The notes under the pieces are model-generated. The model saw only the letters and a program-made list of their open reading frames with translations. It searched no databases and was not told the origin of the DNA. From Pseudomonadota bacterium (lineage in GTDB: Bacteria; Pseudomonadota; Alphaproteobacteria; Rhizobiales; Xanthobacteraceae), in assembly GCA_023387555.1 (NCBI GenBank), contig JAEWHY010000469.1, positions 1 to 12,334 on the forward strand: 12,334 bases of DNA, written 5' to 3'. This document shows, piece by piece, positions 1-8,087 of the stretch. Both the position numbers and the translations under genes were made by a program. Each line of letters begins with the position of its first letter. Position 1 is the stretch's first letter.

Positions 1-566
<566 letters not shown>

Positions 567-583
567 GTCGGTCTCCTTGAAAC

Positions 584-988
584 TCAAACGGCGGTCAGCG
601 TGACCGGTACGTTGTTGCGCGTGGCGCGCGAATAGGGGCAGATCTTGTGGGCATCTTCGATCAGCGCCTGCAGCTTGTCCTTGTCGGCTCCGGGCAGCGC
701 GACCTTGATCTCGGCCTTGAAGCCGAAGCTGATCTCGTCCTTGTCCATCGACAGCGCGACGGTCACCCGCGCATCCTGGCCATCGAGGCCATGCTTCTTG
801 GCGAGCGCGAGGATCGCCTGACCGAAGCAGGACGACCAGCCGAGCACGAACAGCTGCTCGGGATTGTGGCCTTCGCCGTTACCGCCGAATTCCTTCTGCA
901 GGCCCATCGCCAGAGCGAGGCCATTGTTGTCCAGAATGGCGCGGCCGTTGCGGCCGCCCTTGGTCGTCGCCGATACCGAGTAAGCCAT
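584..988 (-). CDS. ohr: Organic hydroperoxide resistance protein (Ohr-type, OsmC family), inside the atp operon
   Basis: 134-residue OsmC-fold thiol peroxidase, about the usual Ohr length. Ohr enzymes reduce organic and fatty-acid hydroperoxides in the cytoplasm through a reactive Cys pair recharged by lipoylated proteins. The two family Cys are in context: Cys54 in NPEQLFVLGWSSCFGQAI and Cys117 in AHKICPYSRATRNN. The CPYSxATR signature and the NPEQLF motif (Glu44) favour Ohr over OsmC proper. Arg16 in GRNGRAIL fits the Arg that orients the peroxidatic Cys. There is no signal peptide. The gene lies between atpG and atpD on the same strand. Its Shine-Dalgarno overlaps the atpG stop and it ends 17 bases before atpD, so it should be co-transcribed with ATP synthase genes. 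Ohr genes are more often stand-alone under OhrR control; no OhrR gene is in the window. Function is well supported by motif; its role beside ATP synthase is unknown. Confidence 0.93.
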   Translation of the reverse strand: MAYSVSATTKGGRNGRAILDNNGLALAMGLQKEFGGNGEGHNPEQLFVLGWSSCFGQAILALAKKHGLDGQDARVTVALSMDKDEISFGFKAEIKVALPGADKDKLQALIEDAHKICPYSRATRNNVPVTLTAV

Positions 989-995
989 GCGGCAG

Positions 996-1003
996 TCTCC
1001 TTT
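996..1003 (-). promoter_or_regulatory. Shine-Dalgarno of ohr overlapping the atpG stop codon
   Basis: On the minus strand the bases AAAGGAGA lie 7 bases before the ohr ATG (986-988). They share two bases with the atpG TAA stop (1002-1004). This is a near-perfect ribosome binding site placed so that ribosomes finishing atpG are at the ohr start. It fixes the ohr start codon and argues that ohr is an integral cistron of the operon. Confidence 0.85.
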
Positions 1004-1877
1004 ACAGAGCCTCCGCGCCGGAGATGATCTCGATCAGTTCCTTGGTGATCATCGCCTGCCGGGTGCGGTTATAGGTGATGGTCTGCTTGCGGATCATGTC
1101 GCCGGCGTTGCGGGTTGCGTTGTCCATCGCCGACATCTGCGAGCCGTAGAACGAGGCGTTGTTTTCGAGCAGCGCGCGGAAGATCTGGGTCGCCACATAG
1201 CGCGGCAGCAGTTCCGCGAGGAGTTCGTCCTCCTCCGGCTCGTATTCGTAGACCGCAGCCGCCGCGGCATCGGCCGGCGCTTCGATCCTGGGCGGGATGA
1301 TCTGCTGCGCGGTCGGAACCTGCGCGATCACCGACTTGAACTGGGCATAGAACAGGGTCGCGACGTCGAACTCGCCGCGCTCGTACATCTCGATCACCTT
1401 GTTGGCGATCTCCGCGCCGTTGCCGTAGCCGAGCGTGCGCACGTTGCGAAGCTCGATGCGGTCGACGATGTTCTTCTCATAATTGCGGCGGAGCTGTTCG
1501 TAGCCCTTCTTGCCGACGGTCAGGATCTTCACGTCCTTGCCTTCGGCGAGCAGGCGATTGATGTGCTCGCGCGCAAGCCGCACGATCGAGGAGTTGAAGG
1601 CGCCGGCAAGGCCGCGCTCACCGGTGGCGACCACCAGGAGATGAACCTTGTCGCTGCCGGTGCCGGCTAGCAGCTTCGGCGCCGAATCGGAGCCGGTCAT
1701 GCCGAGCGCGATGTTCTGCAGCACCGCCTCCATCCGCTCCGCGAACGGCCGGGCGGCTTCGGCGGCAGCCTGCGCGCGGCGCAGCTTGGAGGCCGCCACC
1801 ATCTGCATGGCCTTGGTGATCTTCTGCGTCGCCTTGGTCGCGGCGATGCGCACGCGCATGTCTTTGAGGCTGGCCAT
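1002..1877 (-). CDS. atpG: F1 ATP synthase subunit gamma
   Basis: Gamma forms the central rotating shaft of F1, coupling rotation of the F0 c-ring to catalysis in beta. The 291-residue product has normal family length. The conserved N-terminal helix starts MASLKDMRVRIAATKATQKI and continues with MQMVAASKLRRAQ. The conserved C-terminal helix includes RNAGDMIRKQTITYNRTRQA and ends ITKELIEIISGAEAL; these two helices form the coiled-coil shaft. An acidic, Ala-rich insertion near residues 195-218 (APADAAAAAVYEYEPEEDE) sits in the variable middle domain. The Shine-Dalgarno before this ATG is weak (GAGA, 7 bases upstream). Unlike the other cistrons, atpG is separated from its upstream neighbour atpA by a 163-base gap with a large hairpin. 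Its stop overlaps the ribosome binding site of ohr. Confidence 0.97.
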   Translation of the reverse strand: MASLKDMRVRIAATKATQKITKAMQMVAASKLRRAQAAAEAARPFAERMEAVLQNIALGMTGSDSAPKLLAGTGSDKVHLLVVATGERGLAGAFNSSIVRLAREHINRLLAEGKDVKILTVGKKGYEQLRRNYEKNIVDRIELRNVRTLGYGNGAEIANKVIEMYERGEFDVATLFYAQFKSVIAQVPTAQQIIPPRIEAPADAAAAAVYEYEPEEDELLAELLPRYVATQIFRALLENNASFYGSQMSAMDNATRNAGDMIRKQTITYNRTRQAMITKELIEIISGAEAL

Positions 1878-1914
1878 TTCGTCTCGAACCTAAAAACCTT
1901 GCTCCGACCTGTCC

Positions 1915-2031
1915 CCTCCCCCCTTGCGGGGGAGGGTGAGGGAGGGGGGTAAGCGGCATACGCTAAGCCTGCGGCTTACCCCCCTCCCGACCGGCCTTCC
2001 GGCCGGCCGACCTCCCCCGCAAGGGGGGAGG
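1915..2031 (-). repeat. Nested inverted repeat (large hairpin) between atpA and atpG
   Basis: Two 21-base arms at 1915-1935 and 2011-2031 are exact reverse complements. Inside them a second pair of 15-base arms at 1940-1954 and 1974-1988 (GGGAGGGGGGTAAGC) is also exact. Each outer arm is itself nearly palindromic (CCTCCCCC / GGGGGAGG), and a small GGCC-rich hairpin lies at about 1991-2008. The whole can fold into a branched stem of about 117 bases in the atpA-atpG transcript. Similar C- and G-run palindromes are common intergenic repeats in Bradyrhizobium-like genomes. No T-run follows directly on the minus strand, so it is not a standard intrinsic terminator. A role in mRNA processing or in lowering downstream expression is possible but not shown. 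Confidence 0.9.
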
Positions 2032-2040
2032 TGAAGACCA

Positions 2041-3572
<1,532 letters not shown>

Positions 3573-3573
<1 letters not shown>

Positions 3574-4133
3574 CAGCGAGCCTCTTTCATGGCGGTCTTG
3601 ATCGAATTGAGTTTGGTGCGGAGCGAGGTGTCGACCATGCGGGTGCCGAGCTTGACCACAAGCCCGCCGATGATCGCCGGATCGACCTCGACGTGCAGGT
3701 CGACGTCCTTACCAGTGACAGAGTTGAGCGCATCCTTCAGCGACCTCAGGTGCGCGTCGGACAGCGGTTCGGCGACGGTCACGCTGGCCGAAACCTCGCC
3801 CTTGTGCTTGGCGACCAGGGCGCGGAACGCCCGGATGATCTGCGACAACGCGAACAGCCGGCGGTTCGAGCCCACCAGCTTGATGAAATTGCCGGCAATG
3901 CCGTCGATCCCGGCCTTCTGCAGGATCGGCTGCAACGCCTTGACCTGCTCCTCGGCCGTGAAGACCGGGCTGCGCACCAGGCGCCGCAGGTCATCGCTGC
4001 CATCGATGAGGGCGTCGAACCGGTCCAGATCGGCCCGGACCTTGTCGAGAACCTTGTCCTCGAGCGCGAGTTCAAACAGCGCGGTGGCATAGCGCCCCGC
4101 CACGCCGGCAACAATCGGTTGTTCGCTTGCCAT
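3573..4133 (-). CDS. atpH: F1 ATP synthase subunit delta (OSCP)
   Basis: Delta caps the F1 head and links it to the peripheral stalk b subunits. The 186-residue product is typical of the family: N-terminal helical domain starting near VAGVAGRYATALFELALE, the conserved block KLVGSNRRLFALSQIIRAF at about residues 86-104, and a C-terminal domain with VEVDPAIIGGLVVKLGTRMVDTSLRTKLNS. It is the first gene of the operon, as usual in alphaproteobacteria. AAAGG lies close before the ATG (4131-4133). Its TGA stop overlaps the atpA ATG. The gene upstream is a divergent sugE rather than priA, which often precedes atpH in relatives. Confidence 0.97.
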
Positions 4134-4400
4134 TGACCTTTAGCGCGCTTGCTATCCGCAAGTCCGAGACTGTCGCCGGGCGGCGGGTCCAAACTATTGG
4201 AGTTCAAGGGGAATTCCGATCTCGCCGGACTTCACGGAAGTCCCGGAGCCCCTGCAAAATCGAGCCGGTTGCTAACACGGCAGGCACGGCGGCGCAACAT
4301 CGGGAAACCGCCGAATCGATGCAAAATGCCAGCTTTTGCGAGCGCCTTTCGTCGCAACCGGCTGCATTGCGGCTCGCGCAGGCCGTGCTATCTGAGGAAA
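4134..4400. other. Divergent intergenic region between atpH and sugE (control region, no gene)
   Basis: This stretch must hold the atp operon promoter (leftward) and, near its right end, the sugE promoter. I see no convincing -35/-10 pair for atp. Visible structure: an inverted repeat GGACTT-N5-AAGTCC at 4227-4243, extendable by two pairs past a bulged C; GCAAAA-N7-TTTTGC at 4321-4339; a short hairpin CTTGC-N5-GCAAG at 4148-4162 just before the atpH ribosome binding site; and a direct repeat TGCAAAAT at 4253-4260 and 4320-4327. The inverted repeats are operator-like, but no regulator can be named. Confidence 0.5.
4367..4394 (+). promoter_or_regulatory. Possible sigma-70 promoter for the sugE riboswitch transcript
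   Basis: TTGCGG at 4367-4372 and TATCTG at 4389-4394 are separated by 16 bases and resemble -35 and -10 boxes. A start site about 7 bases on would fall at or just before the first riboswitch hairpin (4402), the expected position for a short guanidine-II leader. The matches are imperfect, so this rests mainly on position. Confidence 0.35.
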
Positions 4401-4401
4401 C

Positions 4402-4466
4402 GAGGACGACCTCCGCGAGAATGCCGCGATCCAAACCCGGCGAGGACGACCCCGCCCAAAACGGAG
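4402..4466 (+). promoter_or_regulatory. Guanidine-II (mini-ykkC) riboswitch candidate upstream of sugE
   Basis: Two small hairpins each carry the ACGA tetraloop expected of mini-ykkC (ACGR loops). P1 is GAGG-ACGA-CCTC at 4402-4413. P2 is a seven-position stem at 4439-4456 around ACGA at 4446-4449, with one A-C mismatch. The linker is 25 bases. Family members use paired ACGR loops to bind guanidinium and usually control sugE/gdx genes, which is exactly the gene that follows. The expression platform is visible: CTCCG at 4411-4415 (3' side of P1) is complementary to CGGAG at 4462-4466, the sugE ribosome binding site. P1 formation on guanidinium binding would therefore free the site and turn translation on. 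The motif and gene context are seen; the switching model is inference. Confidence 0.88.
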
Positions 4467-4475
4467 ACGTGGCCA

Positions 4476-4802
4476 ATGTCCGCCCAGCTTCCGTGGCTTT
4501 TTCTTCTCATCGCCGGCCTGCTCGAAGTGGGCTGGGCCATCGGGCTCAAATACACCGAAGGCTTCTCGCGGTTGTGGCCGTCGGTCGGCACCATCCTTGC
4601 GATGGTCCTGAGCCTCGGATTTCTGGGCTTGGCGCTCAAGAGCTTGCCGGTCGGCACGGCTTACGCGGTCTGGACCGGCATCGGCGCCGTGGGCACCGTC
4701 ATTCTCGGCATCGTCCTGTTTGCGGAGCCGGCCACGGCGGCCCGGCTCGGCTGCGTTGGCCTGATCGTCGCCGGCATCATCGGGCTGAAGCTGGTCACCT
4801 GA
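4476..4802 (+). CDS. sugE: SMR family guanidinium exporter (SugE/Gdx)
   Basis: 108-residue, four-helix inner-membrane protein that works as a dual-topology dimer; Gdx members exchange protons for guanidinium. Helices lie at about residues 6-24, 35-52, 58-80 and 88-106. The essential Glu17 sits in LIAGLLEVGWAIGLKYTEGF, closely matching SugE/Gdx rather than the EmrE multidrug branch. The loop and third helix SLPVGTAYAVWTGIGAVGT is the other subfamily hallmark, and the C-terminus ends IIGLKLVT as in SugE. The ATG at 4476 is chosen because GGAG (4463-4466) lies 9 bases upstream and the protein then has the exact family length. Longer in-frame starts would translate the riboswitch. It is divergent from the atp operon and sits under a guanidine-II riboswitch, which supports guanidinium export as its task. 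Confidence 0.96.
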   Translation: MSAQLPWLFLLIAGLLEVGWAIGLKYTEGFSRLWPSVGTILAMVLSLGFLGLALKSLPVGTAYAVWTGIGAVGTVILGIVLFAEPATAARLGCVGLIVAGIIGLKLVT

Positions 4803-4887
4803 CGCAACGCCGCCGTCGCAAAGACGCACATCGGAACCGCGGCGCGTTTGAGTATATAGTTCCCATCTCGCCGTTCGGGGTTGGAGG

Positions 4888-6594
4888 ATGCACACGACCG
4901 CGCCTGTGGATCACCGCAGCGAACCCACTTTTGCCGATCTCTATACCCCCAAGCTGGTCACGGTGCTGCGCGAGGGCTATGGGCTCGACGGCCTGCGCGC
5001 CGATGCGCTCGCCGGTCTGACGGTCGCGATCGTCGCCCTGCCGTTGTCGATGGCGATCGCCATCGGCGCCGGGCTGGGCCCGGAGCGCGGCCTCTACGCC
5101 GCCATCGTCGGCGGCTTCCTGATCTCGCTGCTCGGCGGCAGCCGCTTCCAGATCGGCGGACCGGCCGCGGCGTTTATCGGCCTGGTCGCGCTGACGGTGC
5201 AGCGTCATGGCTATGACGGCCTGGCGCTGGCCACGTTGATGGCCGGCGGCATGCTGATCGTGATCGGCCTGCTGCGGCTCGGCACTTATATAAAGTACAT
5301 CCCCTATCCGGTGACGGTCGGCTTCACCGCCGGAATCGCCGTCATCATCCTGATCTCGCAGGCCCGCGACCTGCTCGGCCTGACGCTGGCGAACGACCCC
5401 GCCGACACGCTGCCGAAGCTCCGGACGCTGTGGGCCGCCGTCGGCACCATCAATCCGGTCACGGTCGCGCTGTCGGTGTTCTCCGTCGCCGCGATCCTGA
5501 TCGTGCGGCGGCTGCGGCCGAACTGGCCGGCGCTGCTGATCGCGGTGATCGCCGCGACCCTGCTCACGGCGCTGTTCGGGCTGGATGTCGAGACCATCGG
5601 CTCGCGCTTTGGCGAGATCAAGTCCGGCATGCCGGCGCCGGCGCTGCCGCCCTTCAGCATGGAGAAGGTCCGAGCGGTGCTGCCCGATGCGGTCGCGATC
5701 GCCCTCCTCGGCGCGATCGAGTCGCTGCTCTCGGCCGTGGTCGCCGACTCGATGTCCGGCCGCCGTCACCGCTCCAACAGCGAACTGGTGGCGCAGGGCG
5801 TGGCGAATATGGCGGCCGCGGCAACCGGCGGCACGCCGGTCACCGGCACCATCGCGCGCACCGCGACAAATATCCGCGCCGGCGCCCGCGGCCCGGTCGC
5901 CGGGATCCTGCATTCGGCCTATCTGCTGATCTTCGTCATGGTGGCGATGCCGCTGGTGGCCTACATCCCGCTCGCCGCGCTCGCCGGTGTGCTGGTGGTG
6001 GTGGCCTGGGCGATGGCCGACAAGGCCGAGTTCGGCTTGCTGCTGCGCACCTCCGTCGCCGACGCCGTCGTGCTGCTTTCGACTTTCGTGCTCACGATCT
6101 TCGTCGATCTCCTGACCGGCATCGCGGTCGGCGTGCTGCTCGGCTCGTTCCTGTTCATGCACCGCATGGCGGAAGCCATCGACGTGAAGGGCGGCGCAAA
6201 GTTCGTGCGCGATGACGTCGCCGACACCGAGAACAACCGCCCGGCCTATCGCGACCAGGCGATGCCGCGTGACGTCATGGTCTACCGCATCAGCGGCGCG
6301 TTCTTCTTCGGCGCCACCGCGCGCGTGAACCTGATCCTCGATCGCGTCGTCAATCCGCCGCGCGTCTTCATCCTCGATTTCTCCGATGTTCCGTTCATCG
6401 ACATCACCGCATCCGCCGCGCTCGAGCGCTTCGTGCAGCGCCTGCACAAGGCCGGGACCAAAGTCTATTTCGCCGGCGTGCGGCCGCAGGTCCGTCATTC
6501 GTTCGGACTACCCGGCCTGCGCGGGCGTTCGGTCCGCTATGTGCCGAGCGTCGAGAAAGCGCTGGAGAGTGCGGAAGGCAAGCGCGCGGCGTGA
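4888..6594 (+). CDS. SulP family anion transporter with C-terminal STAS domain
   Basis: 568-residue inner-membrane protein of the SulP/SLC26 family, whose bacterial members move sulfate, bicarbonate, dicarboxylates or other anions, usually with Na+ or H+. The transport core covers about residues 35-430, with the conserved first-helix region LAGLTVAIVALPLSMAIAIG, the AGLGPERGLYAAIVGGF block and the QIGGPAAAF motif (residues 88-96) near the substrate site. A STAS domain follows from about 463 to 558, with the family strand-loop VFILDFSDVPFIDITASAAL (Asp497, Asp505). Its ATG directly abuts GGAGG at 4883-4887 with no spacer, which is unusual. It lies 85 bases after sugE and could share its transcript; a TATATA at 4853-4858 lacks a matching -35 box. 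The substrate cannot be read from sequence. Sulfate or bicarbonate is plausible. Confidence 0.93.
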   Translation: MHTTAPVDHRSEPTFADLYTPKLVTVLREGYGLDGLRADALAGLTVAIVALPLSMAIAIGAGLGPERGLYAAIVGGFLISLLGGSRFQIGGPAAAFIGLVALTVQRHGYDGLALATLMAGGMLIVIGLLRLGTYIKYIPYPVTVGFTAGIAVIILISQARDLLGLTLANDPADTLPKLRTLWAAVGTINPVTVALSVFSVAAILIVRRLRPNWPALLIAVIAATLLTALFGLDVETIGSRFGEIKSGMPAPALPPFSMEKVRAVLPDAVAIALLGAIESLLSAVVADSMSGRRHRSNSELVAQGVANMAAAATGGTPVTGTIARTATNIRAGARGPVAGILHSAYLLIFVMVAMPLVAYIPLAALAGVLVVVAWAMADKAEFGLLLRTSVADAVVLLSTFVLTIFVDLLTGIAVGVLLGSFLFMHRMAEAIDVKGGAKFVRDDVADTENNRPAYRDQAMPRDVMVYRISGAFFFGATARVNLILDRVVNPPRVFILDFSDVPFIDITASAALERFVQRLHKAGTKVYFAGVRPQVRHSFGLPGLRGRSVRYVPSVEKALESAEGKRAA

Positions 6595-6633
6595 CGAATG
6601 CTCACCGCCTCTCTTTATCCTTGCTCCGCTTCA

Positions 6634-6729
6634 CGCTGAGGTGGCCGGCAAAGCCGGTCCTCGAAGAGCGGCGGTCCGATCGGTGCCGCTCACCCTTCGA
6701 GGCTCGCTACGCTCGCACCTCAGGATGAC
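6634..6729. repeat. Palindromic intergenic repeat between the SulP and TSUP genes
   Basis: The left part (6634-6669) and the right part (6694-6729) are imperfect inverted copies. CTGAGGTG (from about 6636) pairs with CACCTCAG (6716-6723), and CCTCGAAG (6659-6666) pairs with CTTCGAGG (6695-6702). The apex adds AGCGGC/GCCGCT. The right half, CTTCGAGGCTCGCTACGCTC followed by GCACCTCAGGATGAC, is a sequence type scattered in many copies through Bradyrhizobium- and Rhodopseudomonas-like genomes (from memory, not searched). It ends 11 bases before the next gene's start codon. It has no T-run, so it is not an obvious terminator. Confidence 0.85.
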
Positions 6730-6740
6730 GGCATAGTCAC

Positions 6741-7496
6741 ATGCTGCTCGACCAATCGTTTCTGACCACACTCGCGATTGCGGTCCCGACGCTCGCGGTC
6801 GCCTACATCCTGTTCGGCATTGCCGGCTTCGGCACCGCACTGATTGCGGCACCGGTGCTCGCGCAGGTGATGCCGGTCGCGAGCATCGTGCCGATGCTGG
6901 CGCTGCTCGATTGCCTCGCCGCGATCATCAACGGCGTGAAGCTGAACGAGAAGATCGCAACGCGCGAGATGATCTGGCTCGTGCCGCTGCTGATCGCCGG
7001 CAGCCTCGTCGGCGGCACCCTCCTTCTCGTCATTCCGCCGCGCCCGATGATGCTGGCGCTCGGCGTATTCGTGGTGGCTTACGCGATCTGGTCGCTCGCA
7101 AGCCCGTCATTCAAGGGCAGGCTGAGCCAGCTCTGGGTCATCCCGTTCGGCGCGATCGGCGGCGTGTTCAGCGCCATGTTCGGCAGTGGCGGCTTTATCT
7201 ATGCGATTTATCTGAGCCGCAGGCTTGACGACAAGGATGCGATACGCGCGACCGTCAGCGTCCTCATCGCGCTCGCCGCCTTCACCCGCCTCGTCATCTT
7301 CTTCTTTGCCGGCCTCTACACGACGCTCGAATTGCCGCTGATGGCGCTGTGTCTCGCGCCGGCCATGCTGATCGGCCTGTTCATCGGCCATCGCATCACG
7401 CTGACCATGTCGCGCGAGCAGTTCATCCGCGTGCTGAGCGTCGTGCTGATCGTCACCGGCGCGACGCTGATCGTGCGTGCGCTGGCGCTCGGCTGA
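6741..7496 (+). CDS. TauE/SafE (TSUP) family membrane permease
   Basis: 251-residue, very hydrophobic inner-membrane protein with about eight predicted helices. TSUP proteins have two related halves, each with a Gly-rich motif. Here they are FGIAGFGTALIAAPVL at residues 25-40 and GAIGGVFSAMFGSGGFIYAI at 137-156, which is the main reason for the call. Characterised relatives export sulfite, sulfoacetate or other organosulfur anions, but many are unassigned. No strong Shine-Dalgarno precedes the ATG; a palindromic repeat occupies that space and its end (GGATGACGG) is the only purine-rich stretch. It follows a SulP transporter on the same strand, so a shared role in sulfur anion traffic is possible but not shown. 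The substrate is unknown. Confidence 0.88.
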   Translation: MLLDQSFLTTLAIAVPTLAVAYILFGIAGFGTALIAAPVLAQVMPVASIVPMLALLDCLAAIINGVKLNEKIATREMIWLVPLLIAGSLVGGTLLLVIPPRPMMLALGVFVVAYAIWSLASPSFKGRLSQLWVIPFGAIGGVFSAMFGSGGFIYAIYLSRRLDDKDAIRATVSVLIALAAFTRLVIFFFAGLYTTLELPLMALCLAPAMLIGLFIGHRITLTMSREQFIRVLSVVLIVTGATLIVRALALG

Positions 7497-7531
7497 AGCG
7501 CGGCGTAGGATCGCGTCAGCCCCGTGCGACA

Positions 7532-7556
7532 GCCTCGCCGCCTTCGCGCGCGAGGC
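7532..7556 (+). other. Hairpin just upstream of the Sel1-repeat gene
   Basis: GCCTCGC at 7532-7538 and GCGAGGC at 7550-7556 form a 7-bp stem with an 11-base loop. It lies between the TSUP stop (7496) and the next ATG (7569), directly before the GAGA ribosome binding site. It lacks a T-run. It could slow read-through or shield the ribosome site, or be chance in GC-rich DNA. Confidence 0.4.
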
Positions 7557-7568
7557 GAGAGATCAACG

Positions 7569-8069
7569 ATGCTTCGCCACCTTCGGATTTTGCTGCTGCT
7601 GGCCTGCATTGCGGTCGCGGGCCAAGGCGCGCCCGTGCAGGCCGGTCCGCTCGAGGATGCGGAGGCGGCCTATCGCGCCGGCAATGTCGAGATCGCCATC
7701 GCGATTGCGCGGCAGGCCGCGGAGCAATCCGACCCACAAGCCCAGGCGGCTCTGGCCTTCTATCTCTACACGCGCATTCCGCCGGACCCGGCGCAGGCGC
7801 TGGCCTGGTGGAGGCGCGCCGCAGAACAGGGGAACGCCGAAGCGCAGTTCATGCTGGCGACCCAGTACTTCTATGGCGTGACCACGCCGGCGGATTACGG
7901 CGAAGCCTATCGATGGGCGCTGATTGCCGCGCGCAGCAATCGCGGCAGTGAAGCCGCCCGCAACGAAGTTTTGAAACTGACCGCCGAAATCCGCGCGAAA
8001 CTCTCGCCCGATCAGATCAAGGCGGCGCAGGAAGCCGCGGTCGCGTTCCGGCCGAAACCGGAGCGCTGA
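7569..8069 (+). CDS. Exported Sel1-like (TPR-type) repeat protein
   Basis: 166-residue protein with an N-terminal signal peptide: MLRHLR, a hydrophobic core ILLLLACIAVAG, and a probable cleavage after VQA (Ala25). The mature part has Sel1-like helical repeats. One clear unit is DPAQALAWWRRAAEQGNAEA at about residues 73-92, continuing QFMLATQYFYGV; a weaker unit precedes it (AEAAYRAGNVEIAIAIARQA) and another follows (DYGEAYRWALIAARS). Such proteins act as periplasmic or envelope scaffolds for protein contacts and have no enzyme activity. The ATG at 7569 is preferred over an in-frame ATG at 7524 because it places the signal peptide at the N-terminus and has GAGAG upstream. It converges on the hydratase gene with 18 bases between stops. 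Specific function unknown. Confidence 0.85.
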   Translation: MLRHLRILLLLACIAVAGQGAPVQAGPLEDAEAAYRAGNVEIAIAIARQAAEQSDPQAQAALAFYLYTRIPPDPAQALAWWRRAAEQGNAEAQFMLATQYFYGVTTPADYGEAYRWALIAARSNRGSEAARNEVLKLTAEIRAKLSPDQIKAAQEAAVAFRPKPER

Positions 8070-8087
8070 CCGCGCGGTTCGCCGCCT

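Noticed and set aside
584..988. OsmC proper or YhfA-like protein
   Set aside because: The NPEQLF and CPYSxATR motifs fit the Ohr subfamily better.
1915..2031. Intrinsic terminator ending transcription between atpA and atpG
   Set aside because: No T-run follows the stem on the minus strand, and full termination here would cut off gamma and beta, which are needed for the same complex.
4402..4466. Guanidine-I (ykkC) or guanidine-III riboswitch instead of guanidine-II
   Set aside because: The element is only two short hairpins with ACGA loops. The larger ykkC fold and the class III pseudoknot are not visible.
4149..4475. Longer SugE start upstream of 4476
   Set aside because: It would add over 100 residues with no SMR similarity and would translate through the riboswitch; ATG 4476 has a good ribosome site and gives the family length.
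4795..6498. 567-codon open frame on the minus strand opposite the SulP gene
   Set aside because: The product is dominated by Asp, Arg, Gln and His without any domain, while the plus strand encodes a complete SulP-STAS transporter.
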